From: Leptofilum sp965223285
GTDB lineage: Bacteria > Chloroflexota > Anaerolineae > Promineifilales > Promineifilaceae
Assembly: GCF_965223285.1 (NCBI RefSeq)
Contig: NZ_OZ244997.1
Coordinates: 4,836,001 to 4,900,000, forward strand
Length of the DNA stretch: 64,000 bases
Reading direction: 5' to 3'
Shown: positions 1 to 8,364 of the stretch, in pieces
Position numbering within the stretch: position 1 is the first letter of the stretch
Layout of the letters: every line of letters starts with the position of its first letter
Translations under genes and position numbers: made by a program
Notes under the pieces: generated by a model
What the model was told of the DNA's origin: nothing
What the model saw: the letters and a program-made list of their open reading frames with translations, nothing else
Database searches by the model: none

Positions 1-1
1 C

Positions 2-1120
2 GTGGGAAAATTAGCCTATTTCCGCGTCTATTCTGGCGTATTGCGGACAGGTGATACGTTACAAAACACTACGAAGAATAAGAAAGAGCGGATCGGCCGT
101 ATCTTGCGTATGCATGCAGATCGGCGTGAAGATTTGAAAGAGGTTCACGCAGGTGATATTGCTGCCACATTAGGCATGAAAGTGACCTTCACGGGTGAGA
201 CCCTGTCTGCATCTAACCATCCAATTATTTTGGAATCTATTAAGTTCCCAGAACCGGTAATTAACTTGGCTATTGAGCCAAAAACGAATGCTGACCAGGA
301 TAAGATGGGCATTGCGCTTCGTGCATTGGCTGAAGAGGACCCAACTTTCCAGGTAAAAGTAGATGAGCAAACAGGCCAAACGATTTTGTCTGGCATGGGT
401 GAATTGCACCTGGAAGTTTTGGTAGATCGAATGCTGCGTGAATTCAAGGTGGCAGCAAATGTTGGCCAGCCCCGTGTAGCTTACCGGGAAACCATTACGC
501 GCACAGTAGATAAAGCAGAAGCTCGATTTGTGCGACAGTCTGGTGGCCGTGGGCAATTTGGTCATGTCGTTTTGCGGTTAGAACCTTTGGAACCTGGCTC
601 AGGATTTATTTTTGAAAACGCAATAGTTGGTGGCGCAATTCCTAAAGAGTATATCAAGCCAGTAGAAGCTGGCGTTCAGGAAGCAATGGAGAGCGGGACG
701 CTTGCTGGTTACCCCGTTGTAGACGTTAAGGTTACCTTGTATGACGGTTCATTCCATGAAGTAGACTCCTCGGAAATGGCTTTTAAGATTGCCGGCTCGA
801 TGGCCCTGAAAGAAGGTATGCAGCAAGGCCGTTCAATTTTGCTTGAGCCGATTATGGCAGTTGAAGTAGTGGCTCCTGAAGAGTATACCGGTGATGTGAT
901 TGGTAATATTTCATCTCGGCGCGGCATGATTGAAGGGATGGAGATGCGCTCCGAAGGTTTGCAGTCTATCAAAGCCAGGGTGCCGCTGGCTGAAATGTTT
1001 GGCTACGCTACGCGATTACGGTCGATGACCCAAGGTCGCGGTACGTTTACGATGGAATTTGAGCATTACGCGCCGGTTAGTGAAGAGATTGCCCAAGGTG
1101 TGATGAAAAGCGGCCGTTAA
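2..1120 (+). CDS. fusA: Elongation factor G, C-terminal part (5' end outside window)
   Basis: EF-G is the ribosomal translocase GTPase. The window starts inside the gene, so the GTP-binding domain is missing and the frame is open at the left edge. The visible 372 residues begin in domain II (GKLAYFRVYSG) and run through domains III to V, including GMGELHLEVLVDR and the domain IV run GQFGHVVL. The C-terminal MTQGRGTFTMEFEHYAPV is typical. The stop codon overlaps a CGGCCGTTAA sequence, a degenerate copy of the iterated palindrome. It is followed after 75 bases by tuf, the standard str-operon order, which suggests rpsL and rpsG lie upstream outside the window. Confidence 0.97.
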   Translation: MGKLAYFRVYSGVLRTGDTLQNTTKNKKERIGRILRMHADRREDLKEVHAGDIAATLGMKVTFTGETLSASNHPIILESIKFPEPVINLAIEPKTNADQDKMGIALRALAEEDPTFQVKVDEQTGQTILSGMGELHLEVLVDRMLREFKVAANVGQPRVAYRETITRTVDKAEARFVRQSGGRGQFGHVVLRLEPLEPGSGFIFENAIVGGAIPKEYIKPVEAGVQEAMESGTLAGYPVVDVKVTLYDGSFHEVDSSEMAFKIAGSMALKEGMQQGRSILLEPIMAVEVVAPEEYTGDVIGNISSRRGMIEGMEMRSEGLQSIKARVPLAEMFGYATRLRSMTQGRGTFTMEFEHYAPVSEEIAQGVMKSGR

Positions 1121-1195
1121 TTTGAGAATTAGCGTAACAAACAGTAACACACAGCATTTGTTTACGATTTATTTAGCATAGAGGAAAGGGAAATT

Positions 1196-2398
1196 ATGGC
1201 AAAAGAAAAATTTGTGCGCGAAAAACCACATGTGAACATAGGGACGATAGGTCACGTAGACCACGGCAAAACAACCCTGACAGCCGCAATCACCAAAACG
1301 CTGTCCCTGCAAGGGTTCGCCGACTTCTCCGCCTTCGACCAGATCGACAACGCTCCCGAAGAAAAAGCACGCGGGATCACGATCGCCATCTCCCATGTTG
1401 AATACGAAACCGAAAACCGGCACTACGCCCACGTCGACTGCCCCGGTCACCGCGACTACATCAAAAACATGATCACCGGTGCGGCTCAGATGGACGGTGC
1501 CATTCTCGTCGTCTCCGCTCCCGATGGCCCCATGCCCCAGACCCGCGAGCACGTCCTGCTGGCGCGTCAGGTAGAGGTGCCCGCCATCGTCATCTTCCTC
1601 AACAAGGTAGACATGATGGACGACGAAGAGCTGCTGGAACTGGTAGAGCTAGAGCTGCGCGAGCTGCTGGACACCTACGAATTTCCAGGGGATGAAACCC
1701 CTATCGTCCGTGGCAGTGCCCTGCAAGCCCTCGAATGCAGCAGCGACGACGTCAACGCCCCCGAGTATGCCCCCATCATGGAGCTGATGCGGGTGGTAGA
1801 CGAATACATCCCCACCCCAGAACGTCAGACCGACAAGCCGTTCATGATGTCGGTTGAAGACGTCTTCTCCATCAAGGGACGCGGCACGGTTGTGACTGGA
1901 CGAGTCGACCGCGGCACCCTCACCGCCAACACCGAAGTGGAGATCGTCGGTCTGGCCGAGAAGACCCGCAAAGTGACCGTCACCTCCATGGAGATGTTCC
2001 ACAAGATACTGGACAAGGTAGAGGCAGGGGACAACGCTGGCTTGTTGCTGCGCGGTATCGGTCGGGATGAGATTGAGCGCGGCCAGGTGTTGGCCAAGCC
2101 AGGCAGCATCACGCCCCACACCGAGTTCATGAGCGAGGTGTATGTCTTGCGCAAGGACGAAGGTGGCCGACACAAGGCATTCTTCCCAGGCTATCGGCCG
2201 CAGTTCTACATCCACACGCTGGACGTGACGGGTGAGATAGCGTTGCCGGACGGGGTAGAGATGGTGATGCCAGGGGACAATGTGAACCTGCATGTGAAGT
2301 TGAGCAAGCCGGTGGCGTTGGAAGAGGGTGGTCGGTTTGCCATTCGGGAAGGTGGCTTGACCGTTGGCTCTGGTGTGATTACCAAAATCCTGAATTAG
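1196..2398 (+). CDS. tuf: Elongation factor Tu
   Basis: EF-Tu delivers aminoacyl-tRNA to the ribosome as a GTP complex. The 400-residue protein is full length. It has the P-loop GHVDHGKT (residues 19-26), the switch-II region DCPGHRDY, the guanine motif NKVDM and the beta-barrel domains II and III. A strong ribosome site (GAGGAAAGGG) lies about 5 bases before the ATG. Base use differs from the neighbours: the 5' half is very rich in C-ending codons (ccc, ctc, gcc, atc) while fusA and rpsJ use mixed codons, and it has no copy of the ACGGCCGT palindrome. This may reflect high-expression codon bias or gene conversion with another tuf copy; neither can be decided here. Confidence 0.98.
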   Translation: MAKEKFVREKPHVNIGTIGHVDHGKTTLTAAITKTLSLQGFADFSAFDQIDNAPEEKARGITIAISHVEYETENRHYAHVDCPGHRDYIKNMITGAAQMDGAILVVSAPDGPMPQTREHVLLARQVEVPAIVIFLNKVDMMDDEELLELVELELRELLDTYEFPGDETPIVRGSALQALECSSDDVNAPEYAPIMELMRVVDEYIPTPERQTDKPFMMSVEDVFSIKGRGTVVTGRVDRGTLTANTEVEIVGLAEKTRKVTVTSMEMFHKILDKVEAGDNAGLLLRGIGRDEIERGQVLAKPGSITPHTEFMSEVYVLRKDEGGRHKAFFPGYRPQFYIHTLDVTGEIALPDGVEMVMPGDNVNLHVKLSKPVALEEGGRFAIREGGLTVGSGVITKILN

Positions 2399-2406
2399 GA
2401 TTGTAA

Positions 2407-2447
2407 TAGAGGCGTTGAGATTGATTTAATGAAATCCAACGCCTCTA
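2407..2447 (+). terminator. Strong hairpin between tuf and rpsJ (terminator or leader element)
   Basis: An 11-bp perfect inverted repeat TAGAGGCGTTG / CAACGCCTCTA (2407-2417 and 2437-2447) is extended by inner GATT/AATC pairing across a single bulged A. It is followed only by a short CTTT, so termination would be weak. It sits directly before the rpsJ ribosome site (GAGGAAAGG), so it could end the tuf transcript or act as an S10-operon leader structure (inference). Confidence 0.55.
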
Positions 2448-2462
2448 CTTTCGAGGAAAGGT

Positions 2463-2771
2463 ATGGCAAAGCAGAGAATTCGTATCCGGTTAAAAGCATA
2501 TGACCATCGCGTGTTAGATCAATCTGCACGGCGTATTGTAGGTACGGCCGAACGTACCGGTGCTCGTGTGGTAGGGCCCGTGCCATTGCCAACACGTATT
2601 GAACGGTTTACCGTGCGTCGCAGCACGTTTATTGATAAAGATTCACACGAGCATTTTGAGATTCGGACGCACAAGCGGCTGATCGACGTGATCAACCCGG
2701 ACTCAAAAACAATTGATACCCTGATGCGGCTCAATTTGCCGGCTGGGGTAGACATTGAGATTTCTATCTAA
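2463..2771 (+). CDS. rpsJ: 30S ribosomal protein S10
   Basis: S10 is a 30S head protein and also the antitermination factor NusE. The 102-residue length is standard. The start MAKQRIRIRLKAYDHRVLD and the segments RTGARVVGPVPLPT and SHEHFEIRTHKRLIDV are highly typical. It is the first gene of the S10 operon, with GAGGAAAGG just upstream of ATG. A 65-base gap separates it from rplC. Confidence 0.98.
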   Translation: MAKQRIRIRLKAYDHRVLDQSARRIVGTAERTGARVVGPVPLPTRIERFTVRRSTFIDKDSHEHFEIRTHKRLIDVINPDSKTIDTLMRLNLPAGVDIEISI

Positions 2772-2836
2772 AACGGATCTCTGATCAAAGGATGATGCAG
2801 CAGAAGCCTGGTTGCTGACAGTCCTGGGAGGTTGAG

Positions 2837-3496
2837 GTGAAAGGATTACTAGGCAAAAAAGTAGGCATGGCTCAAGTTTTTGATGAGGCTGGTGTTGTGA
2901 CACCTGTGACCATCGTTGAAGCTGGCCCATGTTTTGTGACGCAAATAAAAACTGAGGAGACTGACGGGTATACGGCCGTTCAACTCGGTTTTGAAGAAAT
3001 TTCTGAAAAACGGTTAAGTAAAGGTCAGCAAGGGCACTTGGGCCGCTTGCAAAAGGGCAGAGGCCGTAAAAAGGGTCAAGACGTTCCAGCCTTGCGTCAT
3101 CTGCGTGAATTCCGTACTAAGGATGCTTCTGATTACGCAGTAGGCCAAACATTGACTGTTGAGCAATTTGAAATTGGCGAACGCGTTGACGTGACTGGCA
3201 AAACCAAAGGCAAAGGGTTTGCTGGTGTTGTCAAGCGGCATGGTTTTGGCGGTGGCATCAAAACACATGGCCAATCTGACCGCTGGCGTGCCCCTGGCTC
3301 TATCGGAGCCACCTCTGGTAATTCTCGCGTATTTAAAGGCAAGAAGATGCCAGGTCGGATGGGGAACGATATGCTCACTGCCCAAAATCTAGAAGTAATG
3401 CGTATTGATACAGAGCGGAACTTGTTGGCCATTAAAGGGTCTGTGCCTGGTGCCAAAGGTGCGCTCGTTGTTATTCGGAAAGCTGCAAAAGGCTAG
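2837..3496 (+). CDS. rplC: 50S ribosomal protein L3
   Basis: L3 is an early 50S assembly protein near the peptidyl transferase centre. The 219-residue product starts at GTG (2837), chosen because MKGLLGKKVGMAQVF is the family N-terminus and GGGAGG lies about 6 bases upstream. The long basic loop with GFGGGIKTHGQSDRWRAPGSIG and the segment KKMPGRMGN are typical of L3. It carries one ACGGCCGT palindrome near 2974. rplD follows after 13 bases. Confidence 0.97.
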   Translation: MKGLLGKKVGMAQVFDEAGVVTPVTIVEAGPCFVTQIKTEETDGYTAVQLGFEEISEKRLSKGQQGHLGRLQKGRGRKKGQDVPALRHLREFRTKDASDYAVGQTLTVEQFEIGERVDVTGKTKGKGFAGVVKRHGFGGGIKTHGQSDRWRAPGSIGATSGNSRVFKGKKMPGRMGNDMLTAQNLEVMRIDTERNLLAIKGSVPGAKGALVVIRKAAKG

Positions 3497-3509
3497 CGGA
3501 GGCGTTGTG

Positions 3510-4175
3510 ATGAAAGTTTCAGTTTTCAACAGTGCTGGCAAGGAAGTTAACAGCGTAGACCTTCCGGCTAGCATATTTGAAGCAAAAATTAATCGTGATC
3601 TAATGCACCAGGCGTTGGTACGCCAGCTGGCTAATGCTCGCCTGGGAACACATAAGGCACAAGGGCGTTCAGAAGTAAGCCGCACCGGTGCTAAAGCATA
3701 TCGGCAAAAAGGTACGGGTAATGCCCGTCATGGCAGCAAACGTGCCCCCATTTTTGTGGGCGGTGGTGTTGCCCACGGCCCTTTGCCCCGAAAATATACC
3801 AAGCAAATGCCCCGAAAAATGCGGCGGGCTGCTCTACGGTCTGCCTTGAGCGCAAAAGCCGGGAGCGAAGACATTATCTTGGTTGAAGACCTGGTTTTGG
3901 ATGCTCCTAAGACCCGGGACATGAAGGCCATTGTAGACACATTGGTAGAAGGGGAAAGCGCATTAGTTCTGTTACCAGGCCGTAATGAGAATATAGAAAA
4001 ATCATCCCGAAATTTGGCCGATGTGAAGACGTTACACGCAAATTACTTGAACATTCGTGACCTGCTAGGGTACGACAAAATTGTAATGCCACTGGCTGCT
4101 TTGGATGTTATTGCCAACTACCTTGGTGATGAAGAATCTTTTGATGAAATTGAAGAAGCTGGGGAGGAAGCATAA
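3510..4175 (+). CDS. rplD: 50S ribosomal protein L4
   Basis: L4 lines the exit tunnel of the 50S subunit, and in some bacteria it regulates its own operon. The start at 3510 gives MKVSVFNSAGKEVNSVDLP, the normal N-terminus, with GCGGAGG upstream. The frame is open further 5' but that extension overlaps rplC and is not L4-like. The tunnel-loop residues (SRTGAKAYRQKGTGNARHG, then APIFVGGGVAHGP) are present. The length of 221 residues is slightly long because of an acidic C-terminal tail. Confidence 0.97.
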   Translation: MKVSVFNSAGKEVNSVDLPASIFEAKINRDLMHQALVRQLANARLGTHKAQGRSEVSRTGAKAYRQKGTGNARHGSKRAPIFVGGGVAHGPLPRKYTKQMPRKMRRAALRSALSAKAGSEDIILVEDLVLDAPKTRDMKAIVDTLVEGESALVLLPGRNENIEKSSRNLADVKTLHANYLNIRDLLGYDKIVMPLAALDVIANYLGDEESFDEIEEAGEEA

Positions 4176-4177
4176 TC

Positions 4178-4477
4178 ATGCAGATACATTGGCGTGAAAT
4201 TATTCGTCGCCCGGTAGTGACCGAGAAAAGTAGCTACATGGTTGACTTCAACAACCAGTACACGTTTGTCGTGCACTCGCGGGCCAACAAAATGCAGATT
4301 AAGCAGGCTGTTGAGCTGGCATACCCAGAAGTTTCCGTAGAAAAGGTTCGGGTAGCAAACATGCCCGCCAAGCGGGCACGTCGTTTTCGACGAGTAACCC
4401 AGCGTAAGGCAGGTTGGAAAAAAGCTGTTGTTACGCTTGCACCTGGGGATACGATTCCACTGTTTGAGGGTGTGTAG
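4178..4477 (+). CDS. rplW: 50S ribosomal protein L23
   Basis: L23 sits at the tunnel exit and docks trigger factor and SRP. It has 99 residues. RPVVTEKSSYMVDFNNQYTFVV and KMQIKQAVELAYPEVSVEKVR match the family; the second stretch is the extended-loop region. It starts two bases after the rplD stop. A 91-base spacer without clear features follows before rplB. Confidence 0.96.
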   Translation: MQIHWREIIRRPVVTEKSSYMVDFNNQYTFVVHSRANKMQIKQAVELAYPEVSVEKVRVANMPAKRARRFRRVTQRKAGWKKAVVTLAPGDTIPLFEGV

Positions 4478-4568
4478 CGTTTAAGTTTTGAGCAGGGATG
4501 AGGGCATTTGCTTATCAGGGTTTGTTCCTCGAAGGTCAAAATGCCTGTAGCCCGTCTCTGGAGGACAT

Positions 4569-5411
4569 ATGCCAATTAAAGTATTTAAGCCCACGTCGCC
4601 GGGTCGCCGTGACATGAGTGGGCAAACCTTTGAAGAGGTTACCCGGATTGGCCCGGAACGTAGCCTGACAAAAGGTTTGAGAAAACAAGGTGGCCGTAAC
4701 TTTCGAGGGAAGATCACCATCCGACATCGGGGTGGTGGACATAAACGTCGTTATCGCCAGATTGATTTTAAGCGGCGCGACAAGTTTGGAATTCCGGCAC
4801 GCGTAAGTTCAATCGAATATGATCCCAACCGATCTGCTCGCATTGCGCTGTTGGTTTATGCAGACGGCGAGAAGCGGTACATTATTGCGCCGCTTGGGTT
4901 GCGCGTTGGCGATGATGTCATGAGTGGCCCAGAGGCTGAGATTCGGCCGGGGAACGCGCTTCCTTTACAAAACATTCCACTTGGTACCCAAGTTCATAAC
5001 ATTGAGCTGCAAGTTGGGCGTGGTGCGCAGATGGTTCGTTCTGCTGGGACTTCTGCACAGCTTTTGGCAAAAGACCATCCGCGCTATGTAACGTTGCGTT
5101 TGCCGTCTGGCGAGGAGCGTTATGTGCCACAGGAATGTTTGGCAACAATTGGTCAGGTTGGGAATGTGGAGCATGGCAATGTGAAGCTGGGTAAAGCTGG
5201 GCGTAAGCGCCATATGGGTATTCGGCCTGGTGTGCGCGGCTCAGCCATGAACCCGAATGACCATCCGCACGGCGGTGGTGAAGGTCGTTCGCCAATTGGT
5301 ATGGCTGCACCAAAGACGCCTTGGGGTCAGCCGGCGCAGGGTAGACGAACTCGTCGGAATAAGGCAACGGATAAGTTCATTTTCCGTCGTCGCAGCAAGA
5401 AGCGTCGGTAG
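4569..5411 (+). CDS. rplB: 50S ribosomal protein L2
   Basis: L2 is needed for subunit association and peptidyl transfer. It has 280 residues. The segments PTSPGRRDMSG, RGGGHKRRYRQIDFKR and MNPNDHPHGGGEGRSPIG (carrying the conserved His of the functional site) are all present, as is the basic tail DKFIFRRRSKKRR. The ATG at 4569 follows a TGGAGGA ribosome site. Confidence 0.98.
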   Translation: MPIKVFKPTSPGRRDMSGQTFEEVTRIGPERSLTKGLRKQGGRNFRGKITIRHRGGGHKRRYRQIDFKRRDKFGIPARVSSIEYDPNRSARIALLVYADGEKRYIIAPLGLRVGDDVMSGPEAEIRPGNALPLQNIPLGTQVHNIELQVGRGAQMVRSAGTSAQLLAKDHPRYVTLRLPSGEERYVPQECLATIGQVGNVEHGNVKLGKAGRKRHMGIRPGVRGSAMNPNDHPHGGGEGRSPIGMAAPKTPWGQPAQGRRTRRNKATDKFIFRRRSKKRR

Positions 5412-5426
5412 GAGGTAGATTAGGAT

Positions 5427-5705
5427 ATGTCTCGTTCACTTAAGAAAGGGCCGTACATTAGCCCGAAGTTATTGAAGAAGGTTGAAGTGCTGAATGATTC
5501 CAGAAAGCGCGAGGTGATTCGTACCTGGTCTCGGTCTAGCACGGTTTTCCCGCAGATGGTAGGCCATACGATTGCTGTTTATGATGGCCGTCGCCATATT
5601 CCGATTTACATCACGGAAAACATGGTGGGGCATAAGTTGGGTGAGTTTGCCCCCACGCGGACGTTCCGTGGTCATATCAGCAAAGCTGAGAAGAGGGGGC
5701 GTTAG
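5427..5705 (+). CDS. rpsS: 30S ribosomal protein S19
   Basis: S19 is a 30S head protein contacting S13. It has 92 residues. MSRSLKKGPYISPKLLKKVE and TRTFRGH are standard. GGAGG precedes the ATG. Its stop codon overlaps the candidate GTG start of rplV, which suggests translational coupling. Confidence 0.97.
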   Translation: MSRSLKKGPYISPKLLKKVEVLNDSRKREVIRTWSRSSTVFPQMVGHTIAVYDGRRHIPIYITENMVGHKLGEFAPTRTFRGHISKAEKRGR

Positions 5706-6088
5706 TGATTATGGCTGAAGCATTCGAGATTAAGGCAAAGCTGCGGTATTTGCAGATTACGCCACAGAAGGTTCGGCTGGTGGTTGATGCGGTACGTGGT
5801 AAGGGGGCGCAGGAGGCTCTGGATATTTTGAGCTTTATGCCCCAACGTGCTGCTGACCCTGTTTATAAGCTGATTGCCTCGGCCGTGGCGAATGCAGAGC
5901 AGAATTTTGGTTTGGAAGCTGATGAGCTGTATATAAGCCAGATTTTTGCAGATGATGGCCCGCGCCATCGTAAAGCTCCTTATGGTGGGCGGTTTGCTGG
6001 ACGCGGCCGTTTTCGGCCAATTATTAAGCGGTCATCCCATGTGACAGTGGTTCTTGCTGAACGGGATGTGGTTGAGTACGGTGATTAA
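5705..6088 (+). CDS. rplV: 50S ribosomal protein L22
   Basis: L22 lines the exit tunnel through its long beta-hairpin. There are 127 residues if GTG 5705 is used; an ATG at 5711 is equally possible, and the purine run GAGGGGG (about 5694-5700) could serve either start. The core (LRYLQITPQKVRLVVDAVRGKG) and the hairpin (DDGPRHRKAPYGGRFAGRGRFRPI) are clear. A degenerate GCGGCCGT copy lies in the hairpin-coding part near 6004. Confidence 0.96.
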   Translation: MIMAEAFEIKAKLRYLQITPQKVRLVVDAVRGKGAQEALDILSFMPQRAADPVYKLIASAVANAEQNFGLEADELYISQIFADDGPRHRKAPYGGRFAGRGRFRPIIKRSSHVTVVLAERDVVEYGD

Positions 6089-6142
6089 GTTTGCTGTTAG
6101 GACTGGCGGTGTGAATGCTGCTGGTGGTATGGAGGATTAATC

Positions 6143-6814
6143 TTGGGACGCAAAGTACATCCTGTGGGATTCCGTTTAAAAGCTATTCGTGATTGGAACA
6201 CGCGCTGGTTTGCTGAAGGCAAACAGTATGAAGAGCGACTGCATGAGGATTTTGCTATTCGCAAACTCATTATGAAGGAGCTGCCTTCGGCGGGTATTTC
6301 TCTTTTGGAGATTGAACGATTCCCGAATCAGGTTCAGGTAACAATTCATACAGCACGTCCGGGTATCGTCATTGGCCGGAAAGGTGCTTCTGTTAAAGAT
6401 CTACGCGGCAAGCTGCGGCAGCTAACGGAGAAATCTGTTCGGGTTGAGGTGGAAGAGATTTCTCAGCCAGATACAGATGCTCAGTTAATTGCTGAGAATG
6501 TTGCCGGGCAGCTAGAGCGTCGTATTTCTCATAGTCGTGCGATGAAGCGGGCGATTCAGCAAGCCATGCGCCAGGGTGTGGAGGGTATCCGCATTGAGGT
6601 GAGCGGCCGTTTGGGTGGCTCTGAAATGGCTCGTAAAGAGAAGCTGTGGGACGGTCGTGTGCCGCGAAACACGATTCGGGCTGATTTGCAATATGGGTTT
6701 GCTGAGGCTTTGACAACTTTCGGCCGTATCGGTGTGAAGGTTTGGGTCTACAAGGGTGAAATCCTGCCACAAAAGACCGAATTTGAAGCCACGGATGTCT
6801 ATATTAGTGAGTAG
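6143..6814 (+). CDS. rpsC: 30S ribosomal protein S3
   Basis: S3 lies at the mRNA entry site. It has 223 residues with a KH domain (PGIVIGRKGASVKDLRGKL). The C-terminal half contains GIRIEVSGRLGGSEMAR and the run MKRAIQQAM. The start is TTG at 6143, chosen because the protein then begins MGRKVHPVGFRL, the family N-terminus, and GGAGG lies about 8 bases upstream. Two degenerate CGGCCGT sites lie in the 3' half (near 6604 and 6721). Confidence 0.97.
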   Translation: MGRKVHPVGFRLKAIRDWNTRWFAEGKQYEERLHEDFAIRKLIMKELPSAGISLLEIERFPNQVQVTIHTARPGIVIGRKGASVKDLRGKLRQLTEKSVRVEVEEISQPDTDAQLIAENVAGQLERRISHSRAMKRAIQQAMRQGVEGIRIEVSGRLGGSEMARKEKLWDGRVPRNTIRADLQYGFAEALTTFGRIGVKVWVYKGEILPQKTEFEATDVYISE

Positions 6815-6869
6815 AAATAACGTCTGGAGAAGGTTGCATTCTTTCCAGAGTTTGAACGGAGTTTGAGCT

Positions 6870-7286
6870 ATGTTAATGCCTAAACGAGCAAAATACCGTA
6901 AGCAGTTCCGCGGCCGTATGCGTGGAAAGGCGAAGGGCGGTACTGATTTGCAGAATGGTGAATTCGGTATCCAAGCATTGGAGCCGGGTTGGATTACCAG
7001 TCGGCAGATCGAAGCCATTCGTCGTGTCGTTGTGCGCCACAACAAGCGGCGTGGTAAGTATTGGATTCGGATTTTTCCTGACAAGCCCGTAACTGCGAAA
7101 CCCGCCGAAACCCGCATGGGTAAAGGTAAGGGGTCGGTTGACCATTACGTGGCCGTTGTGAAACCAGGACGGATTATTTTTGAGGTTGCCGGTGTGCCTG
7201 AAGAGTCGGCACGGGAAGCACTGCGCCTGGCAAGCTACAAGCTGCCGATTAAAACGCAGATTGTCTCGCGGGAGGATCGGTTGTAA
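6870..7286 (+). CDS. rplP: 50S ribosomal protein L16
   Basis: L16 organizes the A-site tRNA region of the 50S subunit. It has 138 residues: MLMPKRAKYRKQFRGRMRGKAKGGT, LEPGWITSRQIEAIRRV and GKGKGSVDHYVAVVKPGRIIFEV are canonical. ATG 6876 is an alternative start that would drop only two residues. The stop TAA overlaps the ATG of rpmC by one base. Confidence 0.97.
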   Translation: MLMPKRAKYRKQFRGRMRGKAKGGTDLQNGEFGIQALEPGWITSRQIEAIRRVVVRHNKRRGKYWIRIFPDKPVTAKPAETRMGKGKGSVDHYVAVVKPGRIIFEVAGVPEESAREALRLASYKLPIKTQIVSREDRL

Positions 7287-7714
7287 TGGCAAATATTGTT
7301 GAATTACGCGAAATGAGTGACGCCAAGCTGGAAGAGATGCTGGAAAACGGCCGTGAAGAGATGTTTAATTTGCGGTTTCAGCAGGCTTCAGCTCAGCTTG
7401 AGGATTATTCTCGTATTAAAACAGTGCGTCGTGAGATTGCCCAACTGGAAACCGTGTTGAATATGCGCCAGTTGGCAGTGGAAACGGCCGTTGCCGACGA
7501 AACCATTGCCGCTGCTTTGGCTGGTAAAGCGTGGGAAGGCACTGCTCGCTTCAGCTATGAAGAGAGTGGTTGGCAAGTCACCTTCAGTGATGAGAGCGGC
7601 AATGAGCTAGCAACTGCCCTGGTGAACTTAAACAAGAAACGGCCGCAAAGCCGTCGTCAAGCAAAAAAGCATGCACAGCCCCAGCGCATTGTTTCCGCTG
7701 AGGTAGCAGGGTAG
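7286..7714 (+). CDS. rpmC: 50S ribosomal protein L29 with a long C-terminal extension
   Basis: Residues 1 to about 65 are a normal L29, with the two-helix hairpin and the motif EEMFNLRFQQASAQLEDYSRIKTVRREIAQLETVL. The family is usually 60-75 residues, but here the frame continues to 142. The extra part starts at an ETAVAD peptide encoded by an AACGGCCGTT palindrome (7483-7492). It holds a predicted beta-rich piece (GTARFSYEESGWQVTFSDESGNE) and ends in a basic tail (KKRPQSRRQAKKHAQPQ) that could touch rRNA. The reading frame is unbroken and rpsQ follows after 7 bases, so this is not an obvious sequencing artefact. The role of the extension is unknown. Confidence 0.93.
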   Translation: MANIVELREMSDAKLEEMLENGREEMFNLRFQQASAQLEDYSRIKTVRREIAQLETVLNMRQLAVETAVADETIAAALAGKAWEGTARFSYEESGWQVTFSDESGNELATALVNLNKKRPQSRRQAKKHAQPQRIVSAEVAG

Positions 7715-7721
7715 GTGAACC

Positions 7722-7973
7722 ATGAGAGAGCAACGTAAACGATTAAAAGGCATTGTGACCAGCGACAAGATGGACAAAACTGTTGTTGTTGCTGTAACCA
7801 CAACCAAACGCCACCCAATTTACGGCAAAGTCATGCGGCTCGTAAAAAAATATAAAGCTCATGATGAATCAAATGATTGTCGTGAAGGGGATCGCGTAGA
7901 AATTATTGAATCCCAACCCATCAGCCGTCATAAGCGATGGTCAGTTGTCTCCGTTTTGGAGCGAGCAAAATAA
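7722..7973 (+). CDS. rpsQ: 30S ribosomal protein S17
   Basis: S17 is an OB-fold primary binder of 16S rRNA. It has 83 residues; LKGIVTSDKMDKTVVVAVTTTKRHPIYGKVM and GDRVEIIESQPISRHKRW match the family closely. It lies between rpmC and rplN with 7- and 12-base gaps. Confidence 0.97.
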   Translation: MREQRKRLKGIVTSDKMDKTVVVAVTTTKRHPIYGKVMRLVKKYKAHDESNDCREGDRVEIIESQPISRHKRWSVVSVLERAK

Positions 7974-7985
7974 GAGGACTGCATC

Positions 7986-8357
7986 ATGATTCAAAAAGAA
8001 AGTCGTTTGAATGTCGCAGACAATTCTGGCGCTCGGGAACTTCTGGTTATTCAGGTAATGGGTGGGTCCATTCGCCGCTATGGCAGCGTGGGCGACTTGG
8101 TAACGGCCACCGTTAAAAAAGCGGTTCCTAATTCCAACGTGAAGAAGGGAACCATTGTGAAAGCTGTGATTGTGCGAACCAAAAAAGAGTACAAGCGTGA
8201 TGATGGCAGCTATATTCGTTTTGATGACAATGCGGCCGTTATTGTAGACCCGGATAGCAAGAACCCGGTGGGCACCCGTATTTTTGGTCCCGTGGCGCGT
8301 GAATTACGCCCGGCAGGTTACAGCCGCATCATGTCGCTTGCACCAGAGGTATTGTGA
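7986..8357 (+). CDS. rplN: 50S ribosomal protein L14
   Basis: L14 lies at the subunit interface. It has 123 residues starting MIQKESRLNVADNSGAREL, with KKEYKRDDGSYIRFDDNAAVI and GTRIFGPVARELR. It is the first gene of the spc cluster by E. coli order but is read straight through from the S10 genes here. AGAGGA precedes the ATG. Confidence 0.98.
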   Translation: MIQKESRLNVADNSGARELLVIQVMGGSIRRYGSVGDLVTATVKKAVPNSNVKKGTIVKAVIVRTKKEYKRDDGSYIRFDDNAAVIVDPDSKNPVGTRIFGPVARELRPAGYSRIMSLAPEVL

Positions 8358-8364
8358 GGTAGCC

